From the NCBI RefSeq assembly GCF_964028355.1, contig NZ_OZ034761.1, forward strand, positions 1,054,001 through 1,118,000: a stretch of 64,000 nt of DNA, written 5' to 3'. This document shows positions 39,710-48,710 of the stretch, one piece after another; positions within the stretch are counted from its first letter, which is position 1; each line of letters begins with the position of its first letter. The notes below the pieces were generated by a model, which had not been told where the DNA came from, did no database searches, and saw only the letters and a program-made list of their open reading frames with translations. Source of the stretch: Wolbachia endosymbiont (group B) of Gerris lacustris. GTDB lineage: Bacteria > Pseudomonadota > Alphaproteobacteria > Rickettsiales > Anaplasmataceae. The translations under genes and the position numbers were made by a program.

Positions 39710-40720
39710 TACCAATTCCCGCTATACAAGCAACGAATAGACAATAATGGAAAAAAAGCCATACTGGAGTAAGTAAAATAGCGAGGTTTAGATGGCATTA
39801 AGATCAAAATTATTGGATGAAAAAGTGGTGGAATCAGCAAAAGAGATGCTGAAGAAAGTAAGAAATAATGCGTATGTTGCAAAAAAACTAAATGCTGTAA
39901 TTGCAGCAAAAAAGCACAGTATAACAGCTGTAGCAAAAATATGTTGCATTTCGAGAAAGGCAATTACTACATGGATAAAGCACATAAAATTTGGAAGAGA
40001 AGAAAAATTATTTTCTCCACCTCAACGCCGTAGAAAAACTATATTGAACCAAAGTCAACTTGAACAAATTGAGGTGTGGATAGAGGAAAACCCCAATATT
40101 ACCAAACCGTGATTCATCGAAGAAAAATAGCTCTTTTTCAGAATGCATGACAATAGTTTCATTGAGGTTTTTTTTTAAACTCCTCTTGCTTATTTTTATC
40201 CTGTCCACTATGAACTGGTCTTGGTGTGATATATGAGAATTTCATTCTTTGCATATTACGATGTATTGTGGATTTGCTGATATTCAAACCAAATCTTTCT
40301 TGGATTCTTATTCTCATTTCTCTAATAGTAATATTGGGGTTTTCCTCTATCCACACCTCAATTTGTTCAAGTTGACTTTGGTTCAATATAGTTTTTCTAC
40401 GGCGTTGAGGTGGAGAAAATAATTTTTCTTCTCTTCCAAATTTTATGTGCTTTATCCATGTAGTAATTGCCTTTCTCGAAATGCAACATATTTTTGCTAC
40501 AGCTGTTATACTGTGCTTTTTTGCTGCAATTACAGCATTTAGTTTTTTTGCAACATACGCATTATTTCTTACTTTCTTCAGCATCTCTTTTGCTGATTCC
40601 ACCACTTTTTCATCCAATAATTTTGATCTTAATGCCATCTAAACCTCGCTATTTTACTTACTCCAGTATGGCTTTTTTTCCATTATTGTCTATTCGTTGC
40701 TTGTATAGCGGGAATTGGTA
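39710..40720. mobile_element. Inverted IS630 composite with two identical (HTH-side) ends
   Basis: A forward HTH-side segment (39710-40102) is joined at a 3-bp overlap (TAC, 40100-40102) to a reverse segment (40100-40720) that contains the whole HTH frame (40159-40638) and the first part of the DDE frame, up to FFFDESRFG (40008-40208 on the minus strand). Both outer ends are therefore the TACCAATTCCCGC end. The 393-bp arms form a long inverted repeat with a 225-bp centre. TTA flanks both sides (39707-39709, 40721-40723). No complete transposase is encoded. Confidence 0.88.
40159..40638 (-). pseudogene. IS630 transposase HTH part in the composite
   Basis: The intact 159-residue HTH frame is followed by only ~35 codons of the DDE frame, so no catalytic product can be made. 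A second, forward, truncated HTH frame (39792-40112) ends in ..EENPNITKP at the inversion junction. Confidence 0.85.
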
Positions 40721-40760
40721 TTAGCACCAGAATTCATTTTTCATGACCCATACTTCCTTA

Positions 40761-41623
40761 GAACCTGTACATGATCTCAAGAAAGGAATAAACTAAGAGA
40801 TAATGTATATAAGTTAGGATATATGAGGAGTGTATACCCAAGTGATATAAGTCGGGAAAGATTTGAGATTATATTACCAGATCTAGAATCCTGTAGAAAA
40901 AAAACAAAACCAAGAAAACTGGATTTATATGAGTTATTTTGCGGTGTACTTTATGTGCTAAAAAGTGGCTGTCAGTGGCGAATGCTACCAAAAGAGTTTC
41001 CAAAATGGCGCAATTGTTACGATTACTTCAAGAGATGGAGTAAAAAACCGAATGAAGATAGAGAAAGTGTTCTAGAAATTGTCTTAAAAAAAATTAGTTG
41101 GAGAGGTTCGTTTCAACAGTGGTCGGAATACAAAAACAAGCTTCTGCATCATTGATGCTCAAAGTGTAAAAAACACCGATATTGCTGAAGAAAAAGGTTA
41201 TGATGCCGGCAAGAAAATTTCAGGAATAAAGCGTCATATTGCAGTAGATACGCAAGGTTTGCCACATGCAATTTATATTACTACAGCTAATATCGGAGAT
41301 CGTACTGCTGCTGTAGAGATGATTTGTAACGCAAGAAAAAATCTTTCCGAAGTTCAAAATATACTAGTTGATGCAGGTTATACAGGAGAAAATTTTGCAA
41401 CTCAAATAAAAACGACTATTGGTGCAACCGTTGAAGTAATAAAACGAAGTGAATTACATACCTTTGTTGTATTGCCAAAAAGGTGGGTTGTAGAGCGTTC
41501 TTTTGCTTGGCTGGAAAAGTGTAGACGGTTATGGAAAAATTGCGAGCGTAAACTCAATACTAGACTACAAATGGTCGTTCTAGCTTTTACTGCCTTGCTC
41601 CTCAAAAGATTATGAACAGGCTC
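40761..41623 (+). mobile_element. IS5-type (IS1031 group) element, 863 bp
   Basis: The left end GAACCTGTACATGATCT and right end AGATTATGAACAGGCTC form inverted repeats. TTA flanks both sides (40758-40760, 41624-41626), the 3-bp TNA duplication expected for this group. It lies 46 bases upstream of the CifA-like gene. Confidence 0.9.
40823..41615 (+). CDS. IS5 family transposase, frameshifted
   Basis: The first frame (40823-41155) encodes RSVYPSDISRERFEIILPDL and the GCQWRMLPKEFPKW motif. The second frame (in frame through IIDAQSVKNT.., to 41615) has SGIKRHIAVDTQGLPHAI, VDAGYTGENFA and [17 protein letters not shown], the DDE core. The frames overlap near 41140-41155, so fusion needs a shift or the copy is dead. 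IS1031-type elements often use such a shift. Confidence 0.85.
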
Positions 41624-41669
41624 TTAGACGTAACAGTTTCCATTTTTTTCCATTCATAGAGGGGTGATC

Positions 41670-42923
41670 ATGCTGCGTTCAGATATTCCAGAAGTTTTAT
41701 TTTCGTCTATTAAAGAGGGTGATCCTTACAGAGCATCTAAGCTTTTTCAAATTGAACGCTGGTGCTATGCAAATTGGCGTCTACACCAAAAAAGTGGCCG
41801 GAAAGGACGTAATTTTCTTGCACAGGTATTGTCTAGTGAGGATTGTTGGAAAAAAGTAGACAATTCACACGGAGTTAAGCTTGACAGACAAGTGGTAGGT
41901 AAAAAATTGATTGTGCAAAATTCAAATAATCCTTTTAGTAGTGATAAAAGATATGAGATTGCTTGTCGTTATTGCCTGGAAGAAGATATTATTGCTTTAT
42001 TTGAAGAGAGAAAAAGTAAACTATTAGCTCAAGGTAAGAACAGTCTGTTGGAGTATGGTCACTTAGTTAAGACTCTAGGAGGCAACCTTTTAATAGTTTT
42101 TTGGTCACATTTTATAAGCGGTTATATCTCTAAATTAAATTTAGATGGCTGTCATCCATATGAGTACGGGCTTAAATGTGCTATGAGTTTTAAGCAGGAA
42201 CAGGCAGTGGAATTCTTCTGGAATAAAATAAAATCATTACCTGAAAGTGAGATGAGTGAACAGAAAAAGGATGAAATCTTCATGAAGACAGCAGTATATG
42301 CAGCAGGTAGTCGTTGTAATAGTTATCCTGAAATATTCGAGTTTTGTTTTAGTCAAATCAGTCCTGATAAATATCCAGAACTTTTAAAAAGAGACTTAGC
42401 TGAAAATGGTTATTATGGTAGTCTAAACACGCTACAGGGTGCACTTCGCTTTGATCAATTTCAAAGATTGTTTGATTGCTTAAGTCCAAATGATGTTCCA
42501 GAAGATAAGTATCATATATGGTTAATATTTATAGAAATAGAAAAATACTCAGAATGTTATGCAAATGCAGGTGTTAGGCTTTTTATGCACATGTGGACAA
42601 AGGAGGGGTTTGATAATCATCGTGCTTTGGTGTTAAGAGAAGAGATGAGCAATTCTGGTTTGCAAGGAAATTTATTGGTACCATTAGTGAAAAAAAATTG
42701 CATGGAAGTAGTGTGGTCCGTATTAAATAAAGCTAATCTTGATCAAATCAAAGAATTTATGGATTCTAGGCAAGCGGAGTATATACGATCTGTGTTAGAG
42801 AAAAGAGATATTGATTCACTAAATAAATTTTTATCATACGGTAAGTCTACAGCTGAAGAGCTTACTAGCTTAACTGGGGTAAAATTAAGCAAAGCATGTG
42901 AGCAATTAGGATTGGGCAATTAA
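41670..42923 (+). CDS. cifA: CifA-like protein (cytoplasmic incompatibility factor A homologue)
   Basis: The 417-residue, mostly helical protein has no signal peptide or membrane segment. A region near residues 65-110 (LDRQVVGKKL..RYEIACRYCLEEDIIALF) closely resembles, from memory, the CidA segment with NTVLGQKL and RYGMASRYC. The overall plan, a soluble ~420-490 residue helical protein directly before an OTU/nuclease protein, also fits. CifA acts in the host germline as CI co-factor and as the rescue factor, binding CifB. I start at the ATG at 41670 because AGAGGGG lies six bases upstream; a GTG at 41664 is inside that site. An IS5 sits only 46 bases upstream, so transcription may depend on it. 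The main alternative is a divergent CifA paralogue of unknown activity. Confidence 0.75.
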   Translation: MLRSDIPEVLFSSIKEGDPYRASKLFQIERWCYANWRLHQKSGRKGRNFLAQVLSSEDCWKKVDNSHGVKLDRQVVGKKLIVQNSNNPFSSDKRYEIACRYCLEEDIIALFEERKSKLLAQGKNSLLEYGHLVKTLGGNLLIVFWSHFISGYISKLNLDGCHPYEYGLKCAMSFKQEQAVEFFWNKIKSLPESEMSEQKKDEIFMKTAVYAAGSRCNSYPEIFEFCFSQISPDKYPELLKRDLAENGYYGSLNTLQGALRFDQFQRLFDCLSPNDVPEDKYHIWLIFIEIEKYSECYANAGVRLFMHMWTKEGFDNHRALVLREEMSNSGLQGNLLVPLVKKNCMEVVWSVLNKANLDQIKEFMDSRQAEYIRSVLEKRDIDSLNKFLSYGKSTAEELTSLTGVKLSKACEQLGLGN

Positions 42924-42944
42924 GGTGTTATAAGGCAATTCTAT

Positions 42945-42975
42945 AAAGTAGGTGGTGATTTCTTGTCACTACTTT
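42945..42975 (+). terminator. Hairpin between cifA-like and cifB-like genes
   Basis: AAAGTAGGTGGTGA can pair with TCACTACTTT (one GTG bulge) around a TTTCTTG loop, 22 bases after the cifA stop. The T run is weak. As an intercistronic attenuator it would lower cifB expression relative to cifA, as reported for known cif operons. Confidence 0.45.
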
Positions 42976-43088
42976 AGCTTTCATTGAAAAGGTGTTGCAT
43001 TACAATACAGATGTTATATATTCAAGTTGGTATGCAGGTAAAAACAGCTCATATTGTTGATATCTCTGATAATAGATAGTGGGTTTGG

Positions 43089-43094
43089 TATAAT
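43089..43094 (+). promoter_or_regulatory. Candidate internal promoter -10 of the cifB-like gene
   Basis: A perfect TATAAT lies 17 bases before the ATG. A -35 is not clear (TGATAA 17 bases upstream). AAGGGGAG at 43101-43108 is the ribosome site. Confidence 0.35.
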
Positions 43095-43111
43095 GTAATA
43101 AAGGGGAGTTT

Positions 43112-44986
43112 ATGTTAAAGACACAATATCCAACAAATCATCTTAAAAAAGAAGGTGTTGATTCAAAGATTACTGAATTATCGGATGAAATACAGTATAT
43201 AGAGCAAGCTAGAGAATTTTCTCAACTTAAGCGTTATCGGAGATCTGATGTTGATTCCGAAAGTGGAAGTCGGATTAAGAGAATCGATGTTCCAGGAGAC
43301 GGTAGTTGCTTGTTTTGGTCTGTTACTATGGCTTACTTAATACCCGTCAGAAACGACGATGATTTATTTCGACAAAGGTATGAAGTGCTATTTGGAAATG
43401 AAAGAGCTGTAATTCAAAATTTAGATCGTATTAGGAATTTGGTAAGCAATTTAGGTGCTGCAAATTATGATGACACATTTGCAAACTTAGTAAGAAATGT
43501 ATTTCGCAATCGAGTAGTTGATCATATAAGTTCTCATAGAAACGAGTTTAGAGGTTTTATTGAGGGCAATTTTGAGAGTTACTTAGAGAACATGCGGAAA
43601 CTTAATGCTTGGGGAGGTGAGCCTGAAATAAGAGCAATGAGTGGAATGCTCAGAGCAACGATTAGTGTTTCTGGTGCAACTGAAAGTCGATATGAAAATG
43701 GAAATATTCAAATACAGCTATTTCATGTTGGTGCTCCAGGCAACCGAAATCATTATAATTTTGGTCTTGAAAGGAATATTATCTCTAATAATAAAGAGCT
43801 TGCGAAAGGTTTAAAAAAAGTCATGGGTAAGGGAAGGCCACAAGATTTTGAATTAATACAGTTATTAATAGAGGAAGCAGATAAAGAAGTTGATATAAGC
43901 AGGCAAGATGAGGATTTTGAATCTTTTGAAACGAGATTTCAGTCATTTGTGGATCAGATTCCATCTTATTTACACTCTGTAGAAAAAGCAGGATTTTTTA
44001 CTCACTTCTTCTTAGGAAGCTTTTCTACTTTGCTGGATACAGAAATTGCAGAAAAGTTAAATATTAAAAAGATTTATTTTAGTTTTGATACTTCGAAAAC
44101 TTTAAAAGTAGCTATTGTCAAAAATGGTCAAATTGGAAATGCTGAAGACGCGATTAATAATATAGATTTATTTTCCATTTCAGAAGGTAAGCGTGGCCAT
44201 CAGTTTACTGTTAATGAGTTGGAGAGCATATTAAGAAATAATATAGATAGGAGTAAGATTAGAGATCGGAACGTTGAGCAAAATATTAAGAATGAAATTC
44301 AAGATAGAATAAAATCTAGATTAGTACAAATCTATAAAGGAAAAGATGGTGTTTTTGTTAATATGGAAGTTAAAGAAATACTTGATTCTCCTGCTAGTAA
44401 AGAATTTCATGAAATAGAAAAAGGAGTATGGAGTAATCCAGAAGGTGATATAGCAAAGCTTGCTATTTCCGATGATCAAGCAGTCAAAGTTTCTTTAAAG
44501 AAAATTCTGGATAGAGTTAATGCGATTCACTCAAGATATGAAAACTCATTAACCTATGATAGTAGTGCACGTGAAGCAGCACATCATGGATTTATGGTAG
44601 GCGTTTTCATGAATTTTCACTATAGGTATAATCTTAGAGTTTACTCAGAGCAATTTGCAGGAAGGGGTTACGCAGACATTATCTTGTTAGCTCGTGGTCC
44701 TGACCGTTCATTAGATTCTATTCCTATTATTATTGAATTAAAAGCAGGGGCAGCTACTCCAGATAAGGCTTTACAGCAAGCAGAAAAGTATGCACAAGGG
44801 TTTCAACCAAATGTTCAGCGAGTTTTAACTACTGCAGATGAAATTTTATGTGTTGGTGTCAATTTTGATAATCCATCTCCTATCTCTGATATTAAAGTAT
44901 CAAATCGTGGAGAAGAAATAATTCCTCTTTTTCAAGATATATTAGAATCTACTAATACCAATTCCCGCTATACAAGCAACGAATAG
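43112..44986 (+). CDS. cifB: CifB-like protein: OTU protease plus PD-(D/E)XK nuclease, 3' end cut by IS630
   Basis: Residues ~55-220 form an OTU-type cysteine protease: VPGDGSCLFWSV (Asp63, Cys66), WGGEPEIRAMS (Trp167 on) and NHYNFGL (His214). Residues ~480-600 form a PD-(D/E)XK nuclease domain: HGFMVGVFMNFHYRYNLRVY, GRGYADIILLARG (Asp522) and IPIIIELKAG (Glu542, Lys544), very like the CifB nuclease region as I remember it. IS630 copy 6 starts at 44956, so the last ten residues (TNSRYTSNE part) are IS-derived and any further domains are lost. The protein should be cytosolic until secreted to the host. It lies 188 bases after cifA on the same strand. OTU-containing CifB proteins are known among the large type V forms; exact type is not settled here. 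Confidence 0.78.
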   Translation: MLKTQYPTNHLKKEGVDSKITELSDEIQYIEQAREFSQLKRYRRSDVDSESGSRIKRIDVPGDGSCLFWSVTMAYLIPVRNDDDLFRQRYEVLFGNERAVIQNLDRIRNLVSNLGAANYDDTFANLVRNVFRNRVVDHISSHRNEFRGFIEGNFESYLENMRKLNAWGGEPEIRAMSGMLRATISVSGATESRYENGNIQIQLFHVGAPGNRNHYNFGLERNIISNNKELAKGLKKVMGKGRPQDFELIQLLIEEADKEVDISRQDEDFESFETRFQSFVDQIPSYLHSVEKAGFFTHFFLGSFSTLLDTEIAEKLNIKKIYFSFDTSKTLKVAIVKNGQIGNAEDAINNIDLFSISEGKRGHQFTVNELESILRNNIDRSKIRDRNVEQNIKNEIQDRIKSRLVQIYKGKDGVFVNMEVKEILDSPASKEFHEIEKGVWSNPEGDIAKLAISDDQAVKVSLKKILDRVNAIHSRYENSLTYDSSAREAAHHGFMVGVFMNFHYRYNLRVYSEQFAGRGYADIILLARGPDRSLDSIPIIIELKAGAATPDKALQQAEKYAQGFQPNVQRVLTTADEILCVGVNFDNPSPISDIKVSNRGEEIIPLFQDILESTNTNSRYTSNE

Positions 44987-46058
44987 ACAATAATGGAAAA
45001 AAAGCCATACTGGAGTAAGTAAAATAGCGAGGTTTAGATGGCATTAAGATCAAAATTATTGGATGAAAAAGTGGTGGAATCAGCAAAAGAGATGCTGAAG
45101 AAAGTAAGAAATAATGCGTATGTTGCAAAAAAACTAAATGCTGTAATTGCAGCAAAAAAGCACAGTATAACAGCTGTAGCAAAAATATGTTGCATTTCGA
45201 GAAAGGCAATTACTACATGGATAAAGCACATAAAATTTGGAAGAGAAGAAAAATTATTTTCTCCACCTCAACGCCGTAGAAAAACTATATTGAACCAAAG
45301 TCAACTTGAACAAATTGAGGTGTGGATAGAGGAAAACCCCAATATTACTATTAGAGAAATGAGAATAAGAATCCAAGAAAGATTTGGTTTGAATATCAGC
45401 AAATCCACAATACATCGTAATATGCAAAGAATGAAATTCTCATATATCACACCAAGACCAGTTCATAGTGGACAGGATAAAAATAAGCAAGAGGAGTTTA
45501 AAAAAAAACCTCAATGAAACTATTGTCATGCATTCTGAAAAAGAGCTATTTTTCTTCGATGAATCACGGTTTGGTACACATTCAAAAGTTGGACATGGGT
45601 GGTTTAAAAAAGGCAGCAGGACACAGGTTAAGGTAAAATTAGGTAGGGAAAATTTTTATCTCTATAGTGCAGTTAATCCCAGAAATGGAGAGAATTTTAG
45701 CTTATTTGCACCAAACGTCAACACTGCTTGTATAAATATATTCCTTGAACAGATGTCGCAATATTTAGGAATACGAAAGGCTTTTCTCGTGATGGATTGC
45801 GCTAGTTGGCATAAGTCAAAAAGTTTAAAGATACCTAAAAATATCGAAATTATATACCTACCACCATACTCACCTGACCTCAATCCTGTTGAGAGGTTTT
45901 GGTTATATATAAAACAGAACATTTTGCGCAATAAAATCTACGATACAATTGTTCTGCTTGAGAGCGCTTTGTGTAATTTTATTACCTCTCTTTCCCCTTC
46001 CACGGTTAAACAACTCTGCAATGCTTCTTATTTGGTTCATTAATAATGAGAGTTGGTA
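44956..46058 (+). mobile_element. IS630-type element, copy 6 (complete, 1103 bp)
   Basis: Its left flank is TAA (44953-44955) and its right flank TTA (46059-46061), the mirror of copy 4. It joins the cut cifB-like gene on the left to a cut phage tail gene on the right. Confidence 0.92.
45038..46043 (+). CDS. IS630 family transposase, two overlapping frames (copy 6)
   Basis: The HTH frame is 45038-45517 and the DDE frame 45468-46043. Distinguishing residues are GREEK, WIEENP and LCNFIT (the last shared with copy 2). Confidence 0.9.
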
Positions 46059-46182
46059 TTAGATCACTATCATTAAGTCTCTCAATAGCTAGATAGTCTC
46101 TAACTTTTGGACGTCTAACGGTAAGTTCTGAGACAGAAATTCTATCAACTGTTATTGGGTTATTAAGTGTTATAGCTTGCAT
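46059..46182 (-). pseudogene. Phage tail assembly protein, N-terminal 41 codons only
   Basis: The reverse frame from ATG 46182 reads MQAITLNNPITVDRISVSEL then TVRRPKVRDYLAIERLNDSDL, typical of the gpE-like tail assembly chaperone of Mu/P2-type phages including WO. TAAGGAGGAAC precedes the ATG. IS630 copy 6 removes the rest. Confidence 0.65.
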
Positions 46183-46294
46183 GTTCCTCCTTAAAAATTA
46201 ATTAAATAAAAGTCTATATCGGCTTTTACATAACTAATTTTTTTACTATAGTTTTTGTGTTTGATTAACGATCCTTTATACTAAATTTCTCAAT

Positions 46295-47631
46295 GGGAGT
46301 GTTAAATAAACTGTGTCAAGCCGCATTTTTAGTTCAACTCAATTTTCAGTCTGTTGGGAAAGAAAATGTCAAGCTGAGACATAGTTAATGCCCAATTAGG
46401 CAAAGCTGTAGTCCACTTTTGCTCTACCTTTTTTATAGCACAATATACCTGTTTGTACAAGGCATTTGTATTAGTAAATGAGCCCTTAGTTTTAGTAAAT
46501 TTCCTAATTTGTCTATGCAATCCCTCAATTGGATTGGTGGTGTAAATCAGCTTCCTAACTGGTCCAGAATACTTAAAATAACCAGACAAATTTTCCCAAT
46601 TGTTTTGCCATGATTTTGTAACCAAGGGATATTTTTCACTCCATTTTTCTTCCAGCTCAAGCAAATAATTCTCAGCAATCTCTTTACTTGAAGCACGATA
46701 TATTTTTTTCAAATCATTTATGAAAACTTTTACATCTTTGCTAGATACATACTTCAGTGAATTCCTTATCTGATGCACTATGCATAGCTGTACTTCTGCT
46801 TTAGGAAATACACTATTTATAGCGGTAGGAAAGCTTTTTAGCCCATCAATACAGGCAATTAGAATATCTTCTACTCCTCTTTCTTTGAGGTCATTTAGTA
46901 CTCCCAACCAGAAGTTAGCTCCTTCACTTTCAGCCAAATAAAAACCTAATACTTCTTTTCTGCCATTTTGATTTATGCCCAATATATTATACATACATTT
47001 ACTTATGCAATGTCCGTCCTCCTTGACCTTAAAAAACATGCCATCCATAAATACTATTGGATACACTGATTGCAGTGGGCGGCTGCGCCATTCATTGATT
47101 ACTGGTAGCAGTTTATCGGTAATACTAGATATCTCTGCTGCTGATATTTTGTGGTCATATATTTCCTCAACATGTGAAGCTATATCTCTGTATCCCATGC
47201 CACTGGCATATGTGCTTAAGACCTTTGCTTCAAGTTCTGGATGTAGGCTTGTTTGCCTTTTTTTGACTATTTGTGGTTCAAAGCTTCCCTCCCTATCTCT
47301 TGGTGTTAGCAGCTCAAATGAGCCTGCACTCGTGCGTAAAGTTTTTGCGTTTCTCCCATTTCTTCGGTTATTTTCTTCACTTTCAGCTGACATGTAGCTT
47401 TCTATTTCACCTTCCAGACTTGCCTCTAGCAACCTTTTTATAAACGGTGTTAATGCTCCATCTCTTCCTGTCAATGGTCTTCCTTCTCGTATAGATGACA
47501 GGATATTTGTTTCTAATTCTTTATAATCTACCAAACCAGTAGTTCTATTTGCTTGACTCATATCAAACCTCCATTTTTTATATCAATTTATTACTTTTTT
47601 TTCGGTTTGACACACTTTTTTGAACGTTCCC
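46295..47631 (-). mobile_element. IS256-type element, copy B (complete, 1337 bp)
   Basis: Its ends match copy A. The 8-bp duplication is TTCTCAAT (46287-46294 and 47632-47639). Confidence 0.95.
46329..47561 (-). CDS. IS256 (Mutator) family transposase, intact (copy B)
   Basis: At 410 residues it is the full-length form. It has an N-terminal HTH region (YRDIASHVEEIYDHKISAAEI), the catalytic Asp in VYPIVFMDGMFFKV, the second Asp in ILIACIDGLKSFP, the C/D-H zinc-like QLCIVHQIRNSLKYV, and the Glu in TTNPIEGLHRQIRKF. It could supply activity for the damaged copies A and C. Confidence 0.94.
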   Translation of the reverse strand: MSQANRTTGLVDYKELETNILSSIREGRPLTGRDGALTPFIKRLLEASLEGEIESYMSAESEENNRRNGRNAKTLRTSAGSFELLTPRDREGSFEPQIVKKRQTSLHPELEAKVLSTYASGMGYRDIASHVEEIYDHKISAAEISSITDKLLPVINEWRSRPLQSVYPIVFMDGMFFKVKEDGHCISKCMYNILGINQNGRKEVLGFYLAESEGANFWLGVLNDLKERGVEDILIACIDGLKSFPTAINSVFPKAEVQLCIVHQIRNSLKYVSSKDVKVFINDLKKIYRASSKEIAENYLLELEEKWSEKYPLVTKSWQNNWENLSGYFKYSGPVRKLIYTTNPIEGLHRQIRKFTKTKGSFTNTNALYKQVYCAIKKVEQKWTTALPNWALTMSQLDIFFPNRLKIELN

Positions 47632-47658
47632 TTCTCAATATAAAGATGATAGTAGGGG

Positions 47659-48654
47659 TTATTTTTCCTCAACTTGAATTAATTCTTGAACTTCATCGAC
47701 AGAAAGACCTGTACACTTGACAATAGTGCTAATATCAACATTATTAGTCAACATCGCCCTTGCAACTTCAATCTTTCCTTCAATCTTTCCTTCAATCTTT
47801 CCTTCAATCTTTCCTTCAATCTTTCCTTCAATCTTTCCTTCAATCTTTCCTTCAATCTTTCCTTCAATCTTTCCTTCAATCTTTCCTTCAATCTTTCCTT
47901 CAATCTTTCCTTCTTTTTTGGCATCATCAAGTTTTTGAGCAAGAACAGCTTGTTCATCACGAATACGCTTGACCTCTTGTTCGTAGGCTATAAATTCTTT
48001 TTCTGACCAGTTGAACCTATTTAGCTCTTCATAAGCTTTTTTGATTATTACGTCATTTCCTATTATCCTTTCCAGCTCTTCTTCACCTGTTTCGTCAGCG
48101 TGCTTAAAAAAATATACCCACTTCTCAACTATATTTGAAAGCTGATCTTCTTTAGTTTTGGGAAATTTAGGCAATTCAATAAATACAAAGTAAAAATCTT
48201 TTAGATCATGTTCATTAGTATCTTCATCGCGAATAGTGTGCTTTGATTTATACTCAGACTTATCAGGAAACAGTATACAATCTGCTATAGCAATAAAAAT
48301 AATTTCCTTAAGATCATGGTATTGATCACCCTTGTCAGCTTGTCTTGAATAGGCTTTAGCAGCATAGTACTGAGCTCGTTTTTCAAAGCCTTTGGTTTTA
48401 GCGACCTGCATCTCAATTATCCATTGTACTCCTGTTGAATCTCTACATAGCACATCAACAATACTTTGTTTTTTAGATGCAATATCAGGATCTTGAATAG
48501 TACTTAAAAATTCTATATCCTGTATTGCATTTTTGCCAGTAAAGCTCAAAATATCATTTAGAAAGTGAATGAGGATATCTTTATTCTTTTCAGTACCAAA
48601 GATACGGCGAAATGCTATATCATTTTTAGGGTCGAGAAATTTAGATAAAGCCAT
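47659..48654 (-). CDS. Rpn-type PD-(D/E)XK nuclease with a 12-fold EGKI repeat
   Basis: The 331-residue protein starts MALSKFLDPKNDIAFRRIFG. The nuclease core is KQSIVDVLCRDSTGVQWIIEMQVAK. After a helical region it has twelve tandem EGKI units (residues ~248-296) and a C-terminal helix pair (DISTIVKCTGLSVDEVQELI). Rpn proteins are linked to RecA-independent recombination and mobile DNA. Its promoter (TTGAAA, 17 bases, TATAAT at 48682-48710) matches those of the other two Rpn genes. Confidence 0.88.
   Translation of the reverse strand: MALSKFLDPKNDIAFRRIFGTEKNKDILIHFLNDILSFTGKNAIQDIEFLSTIQDPDIASKKQSIVDVLCRDSTGVQWIIEMQVAKTKGFEKRAQYYAAKAYSRQADKGDQYHDLKEIIFIAIADCILFPDKSEYKSKHTIRDEDTNEHDLKDFYFVFIELPKFPKTKEDQLSNIVEKWVYFFKHADETGEEELERIIGNDVIIKKAYEELNRFNWSEKEFIAYEQEVKRIRDEQAVLAQKLDDAKKEGKIEGKIEGKIEGKIEGKIEGKIEGKIEGKIEGKIEGKIEGKIEGKIEVARAMLTNNVDISTIVKCTGLSVDEVQELIQVEEK
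47767..47910. repeat. 12-bp minisatellite, 12 units
   Basis: TTCAATCTTTCC is repeated twelve times without visible variation, encoding EGKI on the reverse strand. Copy-number change would keep the frame. The paralogue at 9110 has only about three units. Confidence 0.95.
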
Positions 48655-48681
48655 AGCAAAAATTCCTAAAAACCGTTAATA

Positions 48682-48710
48682 ATTATACAGTATTATTAGT
48701 AATTTTTCAA
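48682..48710 (-). promoter_or_regulatory. Promoter of the third Rpn gene
   Basis: On the reverse strand TTGAAA (48705-48710) and TATAAT (48682-48687) are 17 bases apart, 28 bases before the ATG. Confidence 0.65.

Noticed and set aside
39710..40720. Long hairpin as a structured non-coding RNA
   Set aside because: The symmetry is fully explained by two opposed pieces of the same IS630 element.
47767..47910. Regular short repeats that could be a CRISPR array
   Set aside because: The 12-bp units have no spacers and encode EGKI in frame within a nuclease gene.
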